NCBI GenBank assembly: GCA_046291875.1
Contig: JBKBSF010000024.1
Span: 1-64,000 of the forward strand
Length of the DNA stretch: 64,000 nt
Source: SKVR01 sp046291875
GTDB lineage: Bacteria; Bacteroidota; Bacteroidia; Bacteroidales; UBA7960
Direction of reading: 5' to 3'
Position numbers and translations under genes: made by a program. The notes under the pieces were generated by a model. It was given only the letters and a program-made list of their open reading frames with translations, had not been told where the DNA came from and ran no database searches. Positions 24,957-34,110 of this stretch are shown in pieces (positions within the stretch are counted from its first letter, which is position 1; each line of letters begins with the position of its first letter).

Positions 24957-25709
24957 TTATTCAATAATGAGGTATCTTTCCCGGGCTTCGGCCCTGGTGC
25001 ATGCATTGAAATGCCACCATTCGGTCTGGATGCCCCAAAATCCGCCATATCTCATTACCCTTCTGAGCAGTTGCCTGTTGGCCAGTTGGTAGCGGGTTAA
25101 AAGTCCTTTTTCGAGCATCTGATCCTCCAGTCTGGGGTAGGCCAGCTCGCCCATAAAGTCGAAAGGTGTGCCCATATCCAGAGCCTCCCCTGATTCATTC
25201 ACTATACTTACATCCACTGCAGCACCGAAGTTGTGTAAGGAGCCATTGCGTGGGTTGGCAAGGAACTTTATTTTTTCTTCGAATGGTGCATCCACTGCAT
25301 CCCACATTTTTTGCTGAATATGCCGTGGTCGTGCGGCGTCGTACACAACCAGCGATAATGCCGGATCCAGGGTTTTGAGATACTGCTGTGCCCTTACCAG
25401 CATATGGGCCACATCGGGCTGCAGATAAGCTCTCTGCATTCCCTCATACACATCCATTCCCAGGAAATTGTCGGTTGTACTGTATTTCAACTCAACCCTG
25501 ATGGAGGGATCGAGGGTTTGCACATCTACCAAACCATGTTCAATCATTTTGCTTTCAATGGAAGAAACCGCTGAACGAAAACCCTCTACCTGTATTACGA
25601 CTGGATCTCTTTGAGGAAACCCGTGCAATGGTTCATTGGTTTTGGGCTCACATCCCCACGAAAGTAGCGCTGAGCCGCAGAATAGTACGATAATTTGTTT
25701 AACTTGCAT
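24957..25709 (-). CDS. D-alanyl-D-alanine dipeptidase family lipoprotein (VanX-like, M15D)
   Basis: A 250-residue lipoprotein (lipobox LSWGCE). It carries the zinc motif SLHNFGAAVDVS (His and Asp ligands) and the catalytic EWWHF element with the third ligand, the hallmarks of VanX/DdpX dipeptidases. The general role is hydrolysis of D-Ala-D-Ala or related dipeptides. Because the protein is exported and there is no vanHA cluster, cell-wall dipeptide salvage is more likely than glycopeptide resistance. It is convergent with the GDSL lipoprotein gene, 22 bases apart. Confidence 0.88.
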   Translation of the reverse strand: MQVKQIIVLFCGSALLSWGCEPKTNEPLHGFPQRDPVVIQVEGFRSAVSSIESKMIEHGLVDVQTLDPSIRVELKYSTTDNFLGMDVYEGMQRAYLQPDVAHMLVRAQQYLKTLDPALSLVVYDAARPRHIQQKMWDAVDAPFEEKIKFLANPRNGSLHNFGAAVDVSIVNESGEALDMGTPFDFMGELAYPRLEDQMLEKGLLTRYQLANRQLLRRVMRYGGFWGIQTEWWHFNACTRAEARERYLIIE

Positions 25710-25770
25710 ACTGAAAACATCCCGCTTACTTGCCTGGGAATTATCTCAAAATTAATAAATTGCCACACAT

Positions 25771-26334
25771 ATGGACACAAAAGAATTTAGAATCGGCGCA
25801 CGCGTAGAACATCCACAGTTTGGCCAGGGGGTTATCACCAATGTTACCCTTACGGCTTATACCATTTTTTTCCTTAACCGGGGAGAAAAAGACATTGCGG
25901 CTACCTTCGAGGGCTTAAAACTGCTGGCCCCTTCGAATCTGTCAGAAGAGGGAGCAGGCTCTTCCCCTTCAGGTATAAGCATCCAGGATCTGGAAAAAGT
26001 TTTTACCAATGTACTGCGGCGTTATGCTGATTTTCCGGAAGTGGTGGAGCTTGGAGATAGATGGAAAAAGGGTACAATGATCCTCAAGCCGGGCGATGAC
26101 ACCCTGAAGCCCAAAGAGGTACCCATTGAAACCTTTTTCCATAAGATCGTTATGCTACGCGATCGCCTCAGGGTACTGGAGCAACGAATCAACTCCAATG
26201 AAGCCATGAGCGATGAAGAAAAGGTAAACCTTCAGCAATACATTACACGTTGCTATGGTACCCTCACCACTTTTAATGTGCTCTTCAAACACAAGCAGCA
26301 GTATTTTACCGGAGAAAAGGGACAGACAGAATAG
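25771..26334 (+). CDS. Conserved hypothetical protein with Tudor-like N terminus
   Basis: A 187-residue soluble protein that I do not recognise as a named family. The N terminus (RIGARVEHPQFGQGVITNV) looks like the small beta-barrel (Tudor/SH3-like) seen at the end of UvrD-type helicases and in some RNA-polymerase-binding proteins. The remaining ~120 residues are predicted mostly helical and charged, with a possible coiled-coil near MLRDRLRVLEQRINSNEAM. No catalytic motif is visible. It converges on the nitroreductase gene with a 12-base gap. Confidence 0.7.
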   Translation: MDTKEFRIGARVEHPQFGQGVITNVTLTAYTIFFLNRGEKDIAATFEGLKLLAPSNLSEEGAGSSPSGISIQDLEKVFTNVLRRYADFPEVVELGDRWKKGTMILKPGDDTLKPKEVPIETFFHKIVMLRDRLRVLEQRINSNEAMSDEEKVNLQQYITRCYGTLTTFNVLFKHKQQYFTGEKGQTE

Positions 26335-26346
26335 CGAGTTGGGTTT

Positions 26347-27105
26347 TTACAGATCATTATTCATAAAGCCCTGATCTTCCAGTGCCTTAAGAAATACTTT
26401 GCTAAAGTGTACATTATCTTTGTGGGTATATCTTTTCTGGGTAAAGATCTGCGCCAGATTTTCCAGCTGGTTTTCTTCTATGAGCCTGGCCGTAAGGGGC
26501 AGGCTTTCTTTTTCCTTGTAGATCTGGTCAATGTCTTGCGGCGAATAATCTCTGTAGGTTTCATTGTGGATAAGGCCTTTGGCGGGCAGTCGATCGGTAA
26601 GACCTGGCTCTTCTGCCGGATACCCTACCACCAGAGTAGTAATGGGAACCACTCCCTTGGGAAGGTTGAAGAACTCAATGAGCTTATCAGCCTGGTAGGT
26701 GGTTGTGCCCAGGTAGCAGATCCCCAATCCGTAAGCTTCAGCTGCAACGGCTGCATTCTGTGCTACCAGCAATGCATCGATGGCTGCTGTGAAGAAAGAG
26801 AGAAAGTTATCGTACCCCGGATTGGCATTACGCTGCTCACACCACTTGTTGAACCGGTTAAAATCTGCGCAGAAGGTAAGCAAAACAGGGGCCTGTTCCA
26901 CCATTTTCTGGTTAAAGTGAAGCTTGCACAGGTCTTTGCGCTTTTGTTCATCGCGGGTCACCACTACACTGTAAACCTGCATATTTCCGGTGGTTGAGGC
27001 ACGAAATCCTGCTTCCAGGATGGTGTCGAGCATTTCCTGCGGAATGGGATCTGACTTATAGTTGCGGATGGTTTTGTGATTGAGAAGAGTTTCAAGGGTT
27101 TGCAT
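26347..27105 (-). CDS. Nitroreductase-family NAD(P)H-dependent flavin oxidoreductase
   Basis: A 252-residue FMN enzyme of the NfsA/FRP type. It begins with TIRNYKSDPIPQEMLDTIL and ASTTGNMQVYSVV (FMN phosphate contacts), with GLGICYLGTTTYQADKLIEF in the middle and PITTLVVGYPAEEPGLTDRLP near the C-terminal third. NAD(P)H-dependent reduction of nitro compounds, quinones or flavin is expected, physiological substrate unknown. Length and the C-terminal extension fit the NfsA group rather than the shorter NfsB group. It is monocistronic as far as can be seen. Confidence 0.88.
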   Translation of the reverse strand: MQTLETLLNHKTIRNYKSDPIPQEMLDTILEAGFRASTTGNMQVYSVVVTRDEQKRKDLCKLHFNQKMVEQAPVLLTFCADFNRFNKWCEQRNANPGYDNFLSFFTAAIDALLVAQNAAVAAEAYGLGICYLGTTTYQADKLIEFFNLPKGVVPITTLVVGYPAEEPGLTDRLPAKGLIHNETYRDYSPQDIDQIYKEKESLPLTARLIEENQLENLAQIFTQKRYTHKDNVHFSKVFLKALEDQGFMNNDL

Positions 27106-27167
27106 ATCAAAAGAGATTAGATTTTTCTGGTTGCAAACCTACAACTTTTCAAGGGTTTAAAAAAGTG

Positions 27168-28631
27168 CTAATTCTGCCTCTGGCCACTTTTGCGCTGCTC
27201 AAGCTGTTGCTTTCGTGTAGGCGTATGGTAGATCTCTATAGCTACCAGAACAGCCATAAAACCCCAGAAAGGCACCGATGCTTTGTCGGTGTCGAGAAAG
27301 TTATTGAGAAACCCGTGGGTGAAATAGGTAATATAGCCAAGGGTAATACCCAATGATATGAGACGATGCTCCTGTTGAGGTGCTCGCTTAAAATTCTGTA
27401 TTCCGGTAACCAGCACCCATAATGCAAGTGCTATAAAAGCCAGCATGCCAGGCAGGCCCGATTCTGCCAGGGGTCCCAGGTATTCGCTGTGGGCATTGCC
27501 CAGATCTCCAAAATTGGTGGTAATGATTGTATGATCCTGAGAGAGCTGATAGGGTGCATATACCATCTGATAGGTGCCGGGGCCCCATCCCACTAAGGGG
27601 CGCTCCTGAAACAGGCGCACAGCAGCGCGCCAGCGATTTATCCGCTCCAGGTTGCTGGCATCGGAAGAAATATTGCTGATAGATCGGGCATGCTCACGGA
27701 AATCGCCCGAAGAATCCTGACGGTTTCGCTCCAGGCGCATAATAATATCATCCTGGTACATAAACATTGTACCGGCCACCAGTATCAACCCTGCAAAAAT
27801 CACCTTATAATCGATCTTGAGAATTAACACCCAGAAAGCCCCGAAAGCAACCAGTATACTTACCCATGAGGCACGGCTGTAGGAAAAAACAACCCCCATA
27901 ATGAATATCCCGAAAATCATAAGGGCAACGCGTTTGCGCAGTACGCTGTATTTTGATGCAAAGGCCATGGCAAAAAAAACGGGTGCAACCAGGGCTATTA
28001 CAGCGCTGTAATTGGTGTGATCGTTGAAAAAGGGTCGTACTACCCAGGTACCTACCTTACGGTCGAAACCATACGTGCTATGCTGTAGTGTTATGTACAA
28101 AATGATCAGCACCAGGGCAACACCAAAAAGCCAGAGAAACTGCCTGATCCTTTCGGGCTTTTTAAACAATTGGATCAGTACGAAATAGAAAGTTACCACG
28201 AACCAAAGGCGGCTGATAAAATATTTGAACGACACCACGGGAAGTTCACTGGTTATTGCCGTTACAAACATCCATAGCATATTCAGCATAAGGATAATGG
28301 TAACCGGATGCCGAAGAATCTTCCGATCGTAATGTTGCTCATAAAAAAGCTTAAGGAAAAACAGAGCCATGATGGCCACAATAACTGGTTCAGTAGGGAT
28401 ATCCATGGTAAAGCCCATCCCCTCATGCCTGTATTTAAAGGTAAATGGAGTGATGAAAACAATGGCCAGCAGCAGTTTGTCGAGAGAGAAAAAGAACAGC
28501 AACATAATGAGCAATGCCGCAGGCAAGGCCATAAACCAGAACATCTCGCTGGCAATAAACAGCGTGTTCAGGGCTATAAAAGCCAATCCTGCTCCATAAA
28601 GAAGCTTAAGTTCCAGATTTCTGCTTTCCAA
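27168..28631 (-). CDS. O-antigen ligase/polymerase family membrane protein (Wzy_C)
   Basis: A 487-residue polytopic membrane protein with about 10-12 TM helices. The large periplasmic loop holds the Wzy_C features RPLVGWGPGTYQMVYAPY and NAHSEYLGPLAESGLPGML, with the conserved His. Such proteins either polymerise O-units or ligate glycan to lipid A or to protein; sequence alone does not say which. It is the last of three minus-strand genes (flippase, chain-length regulator, this one), which favours a polymerase. The C-terminal tail is basic. Confidence 0.85.
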   Translation of the reverse strand: MESRNLELKLLYGAGLAFIALNTLFIASEMFWFMALPAALLIMLLFFFSLDKLLLAIVFITPFTFKYRHEGMGFTMDIPTEPVIVAIMALFFLKLFYEQHYDRKILRHPVTIILMLNMLWMFVTAITSELPVVSFKYFISRLWFVVTFYFVLIQLFKKPERIRQFLWLFGVALVLIILYITLQHSTYGFDRKVGTWVVRPFFNDHTNYSAVIALVAPVFFAMAFASKYSVLRKRVALMIFGIFIMGVVFSYSRASWVSILVAFGAFWVLILKIDYKVIFAGLILVAGTMFMYQDDIIMRLERNRQDSSGDFREHARSISNISSDASNLERINRWRAAVRLFQERPLVGWGPGTYQMVYAPYQLSQDHTIITTNFGDLGNAHSEYLGPLAESGLPGMLAFIALALWVLVTGIQNFKRAPQQEHRLISLGITLGYITYFTHGFLNNFLDTDKASVPFWGFMAVLVAIEIYHTPTRKQQLEQRKSGQRQN

Positions 28632-28648
28632 TGGATGGATTTTTTCTG

Positions 28649-29668
28649 TTATTTAAGAGGCAGTATTCCTTTTTTCTGAAGGTTTTCGTAGGTCATAAGC
28701 ACTACCACCCCCATAAATGCAGCAGCAAAGGTTGCCATAAAAACGATGAGCCATCTTACTGGATATACTTTTCTTTCAGCCACAAAAGCATCATCGATCA
28801 GAAACTTGAAAGAGACAAAGTTATCCAGGTCGGCACGTGCCTCCTGCATAATACGCTGAACGCCGTGCAGGGTGCGGCTAACCTGTTCCAGGTGCGCTTT
28901 CTGTGTCATGAAGTTTCCTCCATATTGCTGAATTACCTCCAGCTGCTTTTCAATGGCTCTGATACCCTGAGTATTTCCTCTTGAGAGGTCGATGGCCAGC
29001 TGTTGGGTAAGCATCTCTGCCTGTGCCTCATACTCATAGATGCCCTTTTGCATAATGACCCTCAGCGAATCTTCAGTTACCCCAATCTCGTAAATAATAT
29101 TGTCGTGCCTTTGTTTTGCTACCTGGTATGCCAGCAATGCTCGCTGCTGCCTGATATCATTCTGAATGGTATCGGCCAGAGCAGCAATAACGTTGGCCAT
29201 ATTGGCAGCCATTTCCGGGTCCCTATCGCGTACCCTGACCTCTACAGCGCCATAGGGCGTTCTTCTGGCCGAAACATTACTCCCATAAATTCGACGCAGG
29301 GTAGTGTTGCGGTATTTTGAATCCTCAGGAATCTCATAGTGCTCATAGAGGTCAAAAAGTTCCACAACGCGGTCTCTTACGGCCGTTGAACCCAGTACCT
29401 GAAGCAGTCTTTCTGCATCATCCACATCTCCATACTCCAGAAAGTCGACATTGGTTCCGAATACGGCACGGCTCAAACTGGTAGATTTGGCAGGGAACAT
29501 CAGTACAGTAGATTCATAAAGCGGAGTGATGAACATGGGTGATGAAAAAATGGCTCCCATAAGGGCTGCAGCAAAACACAGGATGGCAAGGTGTTTCCAC
29601 CATCGGATAAAAAACACAAAAATATTGGTTGAATCAAATTCCTGGTTCACGTTTGGGGTAGTTTCCAT
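28649..29668 (-). CDS. Wzz-type polysaccharide chain-length determinant
   Basis: A 339-residue inner-membrane protein with two TM helices (WWKHLAILCFAAALMGAIF near the N terminus and WLIVFMATFAAAFMGVVVLM at the C terminus) flanking a periplasmic domain with long coiled-coil helices. The order and the N-terminal STLVMFPAK-like segment (STVLMFPAKSTSLSRAV) are those of the Wzz/PCP family. It is expected to control glycan chain length with the Wzy-like protein 17 bases downstream. The start METTPNVNQ is preferred over an upstream ATG at 29701. No tyrosine-kinase domain is attached. Confidence 0.83.
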   Translation of the reverse strand: METTPNVNQEFDSTNIFVFFIRWWKHLAILCFAAALMGAIFSSPMFITPLYESTVLMFPAKSTSLSRAVFGTNVDFLEYGDVDDAERLLQVLGSTAVRDRVVELFDLYEHYEIPEDSKYRNTTLRRIYGSNVSARRTPYGAVEVRVRDRDPEMAANMANVIAALADTIQNDIRQQRALLAYQVAKQRHDNIIYEIGVTEDSLRVIMQKGIYEYEAQAEMLTQQLAIDLSRGNTQGIRAIEKQLEVIQQYGGNFMTQKAHLEQVSRTLHGVQRIMQEARADLDNFVSFKFLIDDAFVAERKVYPVRWLIVFMATFAAAFMGVVVLMTYENLQKKGILPLK

Positions 29669-29775
29669 ATTCTGATTGATTGGTAAAAACGATTTACGCA
29701 ATAGTATGAACTTGCAAAATGTTTAAATATTGTAGTGCAGGGGGCCATGGCCCGGTGTTTTTCTGAAAAAGCGCC

Positions 29776-29783
29776 CAAAGATA
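29776..29783 (-). promoter_or_regulatory. -7 promoter element before the chain-length regulator
   Basis: TATCTTTG on the minus strand, in the 155-base gap after the flippase gene. No -33 TTG is visible. Confidence 0.35.
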
Positions 29784-29823
29784 ATGAAAAAACCTAAGTC
29801 TGGCCTTTTATGGGGTTGCCCTA

Positions 29824-31299
29824 TCATCCATATTTCAGAACCTGTATCAAATGACGCGGGCTCACCAGCCTGATAACCAAAGCCAGAAGTGCAGAAAAAA
29901 GGATCATGATGATCAGTCTGAAATGCCAGGGTAATGCAAGCTGGCAGGAGAAATATCCTGTTAGTGCAACTCCGATGATAAAGATCAGCAGCCTTGCCAG
30001 GTAAGGATAGTTTATTCGGAACCGAAAGAGCCGGTACACCACCCATACCTGTATCAGTGCAATGAGCATCTGAGTGATCAGGGTTGCCACTGCCGAACCA
30101 TAGGCCTGAAAGCGCGGGATCAGAACCAGATTAAGCCCAATATTGAGAATCATGCCTGAGAAGGCGATCAGGTTCAGATGTTTCAGATTGCTGTTGGCAG
30201 TAAGCAGGGTACTGAAAATATACATGGTAGATACAGCCAGGAAGCTGGACATGAGCAAACCAAAAACGGCAGAGCTCTGCTCGATACGATAAGCAAAGTT
30301 TGCCAGAGATTCGCCCGAATGTATGGGATAGAGCCACTGCATAATCTCCTGAGCAAAGAAGAAAGACGCAAAAGCAATTATTATGGCCGGTGTGATGATC
30401 AATGTAAACGACAGCTTAATAAGCTCTTCAATGGGCTCATTTTGCTTGAGCATGCGTGCAAAAATGGGCAGCAGCAATACGGCAAAAAGGTAAGCGATCA
30501 TATTGGCTGCATCGAGCAACCTGTAGGCTGAGGCGTATATACCCGAGTATTTGGCTCCATCTTCCAGCATTCTCTCGAGCATTACGCTGTCTACCCTGCT
30601 GTAGAAAGTCATCAGCAAAACCAATATGGCGAATGGCAGGCTATGCCTGAGCATCATCAGGAAAAATGGGGTGCTCCAGCTTAGTTTCAGAAAGCGTGTA
30701 CGGGCTTTGTGAAACACAATGACCGAGGTAATGAGCGCTGTGAGGGAAAGAGAAAAGGTTTGAGCATAAACAAAATAGCTGATCCTGAACTCTGGTACAA
30801 TATTTCCCCACAGCAACAAGGCACAAACCAGGATCATGAGGGTACGGTCGAGCACAGATATCAGGCTATCGGTTCGAAAAAGGTGCAATGCTCCGAGGTT
30901 GGAGCGCAGATACAGAATAAAGCTTACCAGAAACTGGTTTACTCCCAGGTAAGCCAGCAGTTTCATTTGTTCCTCAGAATATCCGATCAGAAAAGCTCCG
31001 GCGAAGGTAAAAACAAGGTAAACGGCAAAAAGCAAAAGTTTCAGTACGATAATATTCGACAGATGCTTTCGCAGGAGATGATTGTTCTGGGCAATGTTCT
31101 TATTGTTAAAGGTGGTAATGCCAAAATCGAGCAGGATGTAAAACAGGAAAGAGAAATTAAAGATGGCAAAATAAAATCCATAGCTTTCCGCACCCACTGT
31201 GTTTTGCACGGTGCGATCGATACCAAAAATCCAAAAAGGTTTGATCAAAAGATTAAGAACCAGCAATAAAGCCAGGTTTCTCAAGAATTTTTTCTGCAT
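29824..31299 (-). CDS. Oligosaccharide flippase family protein (Wzx-like)
   Basis: A 491-residue polytopic membrane protein of the MATE/MVF clan with 12-14 predicted TM helices. It includes NLLIKPFWIFGIDRTVQN and SYGFYFAIFNFSFLFYILLDFG at the N terminus, an arrangement typical of Wzx and related lipid-linked oligosaccharide flippases. It is expected to move undecaprenyl-linked glycan units to the periplasmic leaflet. An ATG at 31344 adds 15 unlikely residues, so MQKKFLRNLAL at 31299 is chosen; a -7 box TAAATTTG at 31368-31361 fits this. No glycosyltransferase genes flank it. Confidence 0.83.
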   Translation of the reverse strand: MQKKFLRNLALLLVLNLLIKPFWIFGIDRTVQNTVGAESYGFYFAIFNFSFLFYILLDFGITTFNNKNIAQNNHLLRKHLSNIIVLKLLLFAVYLVFTFAGAFLIGYSEEQMKLLAYLGVNQFLVSFILYLRSNLGALHLFRTDSLISVLDRTLMILVCALLLWGNIVPEFRISYFVYAQTFSLSLTALITSVIVFHKARTRFLKLSWSTPFFLMMLRHSLPFAILVLLMTFYSRVDSVMLERMLEDGAKYSGIYASAYRLLDAANMIAYLFAVLLLPIFARMLKQNEPIEELIKLSFTLIITPAIIIAFASFFFAQEIMQWLYPIHSGESLANFAYRIEQSSAVFGLLMSSFLAVSTMYIFSTLLTANSNLKHLNLIAFSGMILNIGLNLVLIPRFQAYGSAVATLITQMLIALIQVWVVYRLFRFRINYPYLARLLIFIIGVALTGYFSCQLALPWHFRLIIMILFSALLALVIRLVSPRHLIQVLKYG

Positions 31300-31439
31300 G
31301 TAAACTCCAGGTTCTTCAGCCTGTACTACCTTTTCTCCATGCAATCATGCTTGTCCGTGCCAAATTTAAGAACTTTTACACACAATTTGCTTTTATATAT
31401 GGAGAGAAATTCAAAAACCATCAGGCCCCTTACCTACCC

Positions 31440-32300
31440 TTAGAACCTGATACTGGAAGAAAACCCGGAGACTACTCTTCTGATAACCTCAGCGCGCATT
31501 TGTGCACGCTGCTCAAAATTCACCAGGTATTCGACCACCAGTACCAGTTTGTCCTCTTTAATGTCGGTATATACTTTTATGTGGGTTTTGTCCTGGAGCA
31601 TTTCACGCAGGTCGAGCAAAAGCTGATGCTCTTTGTCTCTGTGATTTTCCTCCAGTGTAATGAGCGGAAACCGTATCACCTCATGAAGCACATTCTTGCC
31701 AAGGATAGATATGCTCTTTTCGAGGAATAGCCTGTTGGGAACACGTGTAAAATCTTCTGGCAGTTCCTGGGTTTTATCCAGCAAAACATAAAAGGTACCG
31801 ATATGTAATACTTTGCCCTCGTCTTCTCCAATACGAATGTAATCGCCTATACGAAAAGGTTTTTTCTGCAAAAGGATCATCCAGCCAAAGAAAGAGAGTA
31901 AAACATCTCTCACCGCAAATGCAAGACCTGTAGCCAGCAAACCCACAAACAAGGTTATATTGCCCAGTGAAACACCGAAATGATGTAAAACCACAAAGAG
32001 CCCGATGCTGTATACAGTCCAGCTGTAAATCTTGGAGTAGAAAATTCTCTCTTCGGGTTCTTCAAAAAGATTGAATACCCTGCGAATGGATAAACGCAAC
32101 AACAAAGAAGTGGCAAAAAAAGTAGCAATTACAAGCGAGATACTTGCCAAAACTTTCACAACCCCGGGAGGAAGATGAATAAAGCCCATGCCATTGAGAT
32201 ACAAACCCACCTGCAGTAGAATAAGTGCAAGGGAGGTTACAATCACCGAAACACTCAGAAAGCGTAATTTCAGAACTTTGAATTTTGGTTTTGCTATCAT
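31440..32300 (-). CDS. MscS-family mechanosensitive ion channel
   Basis: A 286-residue inner-membrane protein with about four TM helices, the last being the pore-lining segment (FVGLLATGLAFAVRDVLLSFFG), followed by the MscS beta-domain (KPFRIGDYIRIGEDEGKVLHIG, then TRVPNRLFLEKSI) and a C-terminal alpha/beta domain. It is expected to open under membrane tension and release osmolytes after osmotic downshift. Length is close to E. coli MscS (286). It is monocistronic or co-transcribed with the upstream carboxypeptidase, 53 bases away. Confidence 0.9.
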   Translation of the reverse strand: MIAKPKFKVLKLRFLSVSVIVTSLALILLQVGLYLNGMGFIHLPPGVVKVLASISLVIATFFATSLLLRLSIRRVFNLFEEPEERIFYSKIYSWTVYSIGLFVVLHHFGVSLGNITLFVGLLATGLAFAVRDVLLSFFGWMILLQKKPFRIGDYIRIGEDEGKVLHIGTFYVLLDKTQELPEDFTRVPNRLFLEKSISILGKNVLHEVIRFPLITLEENHRDKEHQLLLDLREMLQDKTHIKVYTDIKEDKLVLVVEYLVNFEQRAQMRAEVIRRVVSGFSSSIRF

Positions 32301-32353
32301 GATAACCGCGTTGTGAAGGATACTATGAGCAATGGGAACAACCTATCTACCCG

Positions 32354-34075
32354 TTACTTTTTTATCCATTTGTGATTGTAAACTTGCTGATTGCCGACAA
32401 TCTGCAGTATATAAGCTCCTGCAGGCAAATCTTCGAGTCCTAGCCGGTAGTTGCCCTGAGCCTTTTTGCTCATGAGAATTTGGCCGTTGAGATTGATGAT
32501 CTTTATTATAACCTCTTCCTGAATACCCATTATCTGCAGATGGTCGGAGGCTGGGTTGGGGGAAATTTGCCAGGTAAAACCGGGTTGGTTTTCTTCTATT
32601 CCAACAGGAGTACCCAGTTTAACATCGAGCCAGGTGGTCTGATAGTACTGAACCTGCACATTGGTTTTGGTGTAAGCAGGATAGCCCATGGCAGACACTT
32701 TAAGAGTATAGTTTCCTGCGGGCAGCGGCCTGTTGAAGGTACCATTCTCAGCAGAAGAATACACCCATGAGTTATCTTTATCGTAACCTGATAATTCAAC
32801 AAGTGCCCTTATGGGCTCACCGGTGTTTACATCGGTTATGGTTCCCCTGATCCCGTAAAGGGCTTGCCTGAGGTAGTTTAGAAATGAACGGTAGTTGTAC
32901 TCCCAGTGATCGGGCAGAAGGGCGGTGGGAAGCAGCTTTGTATTACTCAATTCGAGCGTAAACTCACGAAGGTGAGCGTAGTAATTCATATAATCCTGCC
33001 TGCTGCCGTACACTACATACCAGTCTCCACCATGGGTAACTCCATTATTGAAGGAAGGCCCTGAAGGGTTCATATAGTTGGCCGGACTGTAGAAACGTGC
33101 GGTATCGGCATACTCATGCATAACAAACTGCCACCAGGTATGGTCAGCGTGGGTACGTACGGTGGAGCGCCAGCTGTCCCAGGGGTAATTAACGCATTCA
33201 ATGCCACCGTGCATATTGGCTGATAACACAAAATCATAGGTGCCGGCCAGTTCAATCATTGCCTGTGTTTCGGCTTGTATGGGTGTATCCGGGTTTTGAA
33301 CCGGATTAGGATAATTGCGGTTGAGATCTACGCCGGCCAGGTTCGATCGGGTTGCACCCACAAGAGTGCTGTTATCATTGCGATAGGTACCGTCTGGATT
33401 TTCATTGGGACAAATCCATATCTCCAGATTGTCAAGCATATGTGTTATGGCGTCATCTTCGCCATAGTTGCTGAGCAAGAAATGAATAAACCGTAACAGC
33501 AGATTAAAACCGGTAGTTTCATCTCCATGCATAGTGGAGGTATACATAACCCTCGGCCGGGTATGCTCCTGGTTGACCTGAGCCGTAATCTTTCCGAAAA
33601 TGATTTTGCGACCACTTGCCAGGGTTGTCAGCTCGATACGCTGAAAAAGGTCAGGGTACAAAGCTTCGTATTGCTCCATCATGCTCTCGTAGGCTTCGTA
33701 AGTGGGATAAAAAGCCCAGCTGTCAATATCCTCTACATTAACCACCGAAAGCATATTGATGGTGTTTTTGTCTACAGCTAAGCCCGGAGGTACCAGCATT
33801 TCCCATGGCAGCCCGGTTTTCAGAAAGGCCTCAAACTCATGCTGATTGGCATAAGTATACATCCATCCCTGGTCCGGATCGTAATAATCCAACGACAGCA
33901 TCAGCGAGAAATCATCGAATTGCTCGTTGCCATTGGGTTGAAATCGGAAATAAACTTCTCCCCTTTCCTTAAGCATGGCAAAAGCCTGAGGAGTATCCTG
34001 GGCCATGCCAGAAAAAAGGAAACCCCACAAAATCAGTGCGGTGAGCAGCATTGCCCGCAAAGAAATTTGTTGCAT
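32354..34075 (-). CDS. Secreted M14 zinc carboxypeptidase with T9SS sorting domain
   Basis: A 573-residue exported protein: signal peptide ending GMAQ (~25), a pre-domain, and an M14 peptidase domain with zinc ligands in STMHGDETTG and the His within SANMHGG, the substrate-binding VDLNRNYPNP, and catalytic Glu in REFTLELSN. A carboxypeptidase-regulatory-like domain (GIRGTITDVNTGEPI) and a T9SS type A C-terminal domain (ISPNPASDHLQI to the end) follow. It is expected to trim C-terminal residues from peptides outside the cell. It is the second T9SS cargo in this window. Confidence 0.92.
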   Translation of the reverse strand: MQQISLRAMLLTALILWGFLFSGMAQDTPQAFAMLKERGEVYFRFQPNGNEQFDDFSLMLSLDYYDPDQGWMYTYANQHEFEAFLKTGLPWEMLVPPGLAVDKNTINMLSVVNVEDIDSWAFYPTYEAYESMMEQYEALYPDLFQRIELTTLASGRKIIFGKITAQVNQEHTRPRVMYTSTMHGDETTGFNLLLRFIHFLLSNYGEDDAITHMLDNLEIWICPNENPDGTYRNDNSTLVGATRSNLAGVDLNRNYPNPVQNPDTPIQAETQAMIELAGTYDFVLSANMHGGIECVNYPWDSWRSTVRTHADHTWWQFVMHEYADTARFYSPANYMNPSGPSFNNGVTHGGDWYVVYGSRQDYMNYYAHLREFTLELSNTKLLPTALLPDHWEYNYRSFLNYLRQALYGIRGTITDVNTGEPIRALVELSGYDKDNSWVYSSAENGTFNRPLPAGNYTLKVSAMGYPAYTKTNVQVQYYQTTWLDVKLGTPVGIEENQPGFTWQISPNPASDHLQIMGIQEEVIIKIINLNGQILMSKKAQGNYRLGLEDLPAGAYILQIVGNQQVYNHKWIKK

Positions 34076-34110
34076 TGTGTTGGGTTTTGGATTGTGTTGT
34101 TTACAAATAT

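Noticed and set aside
24957..25709. Glycopeptide-resistance gene (vanX)
   Set aside because: There is no vanH, vanA or vanRS neighbour and the protein is an exported lipoprotein, unlike cytosolic resistance VanX.
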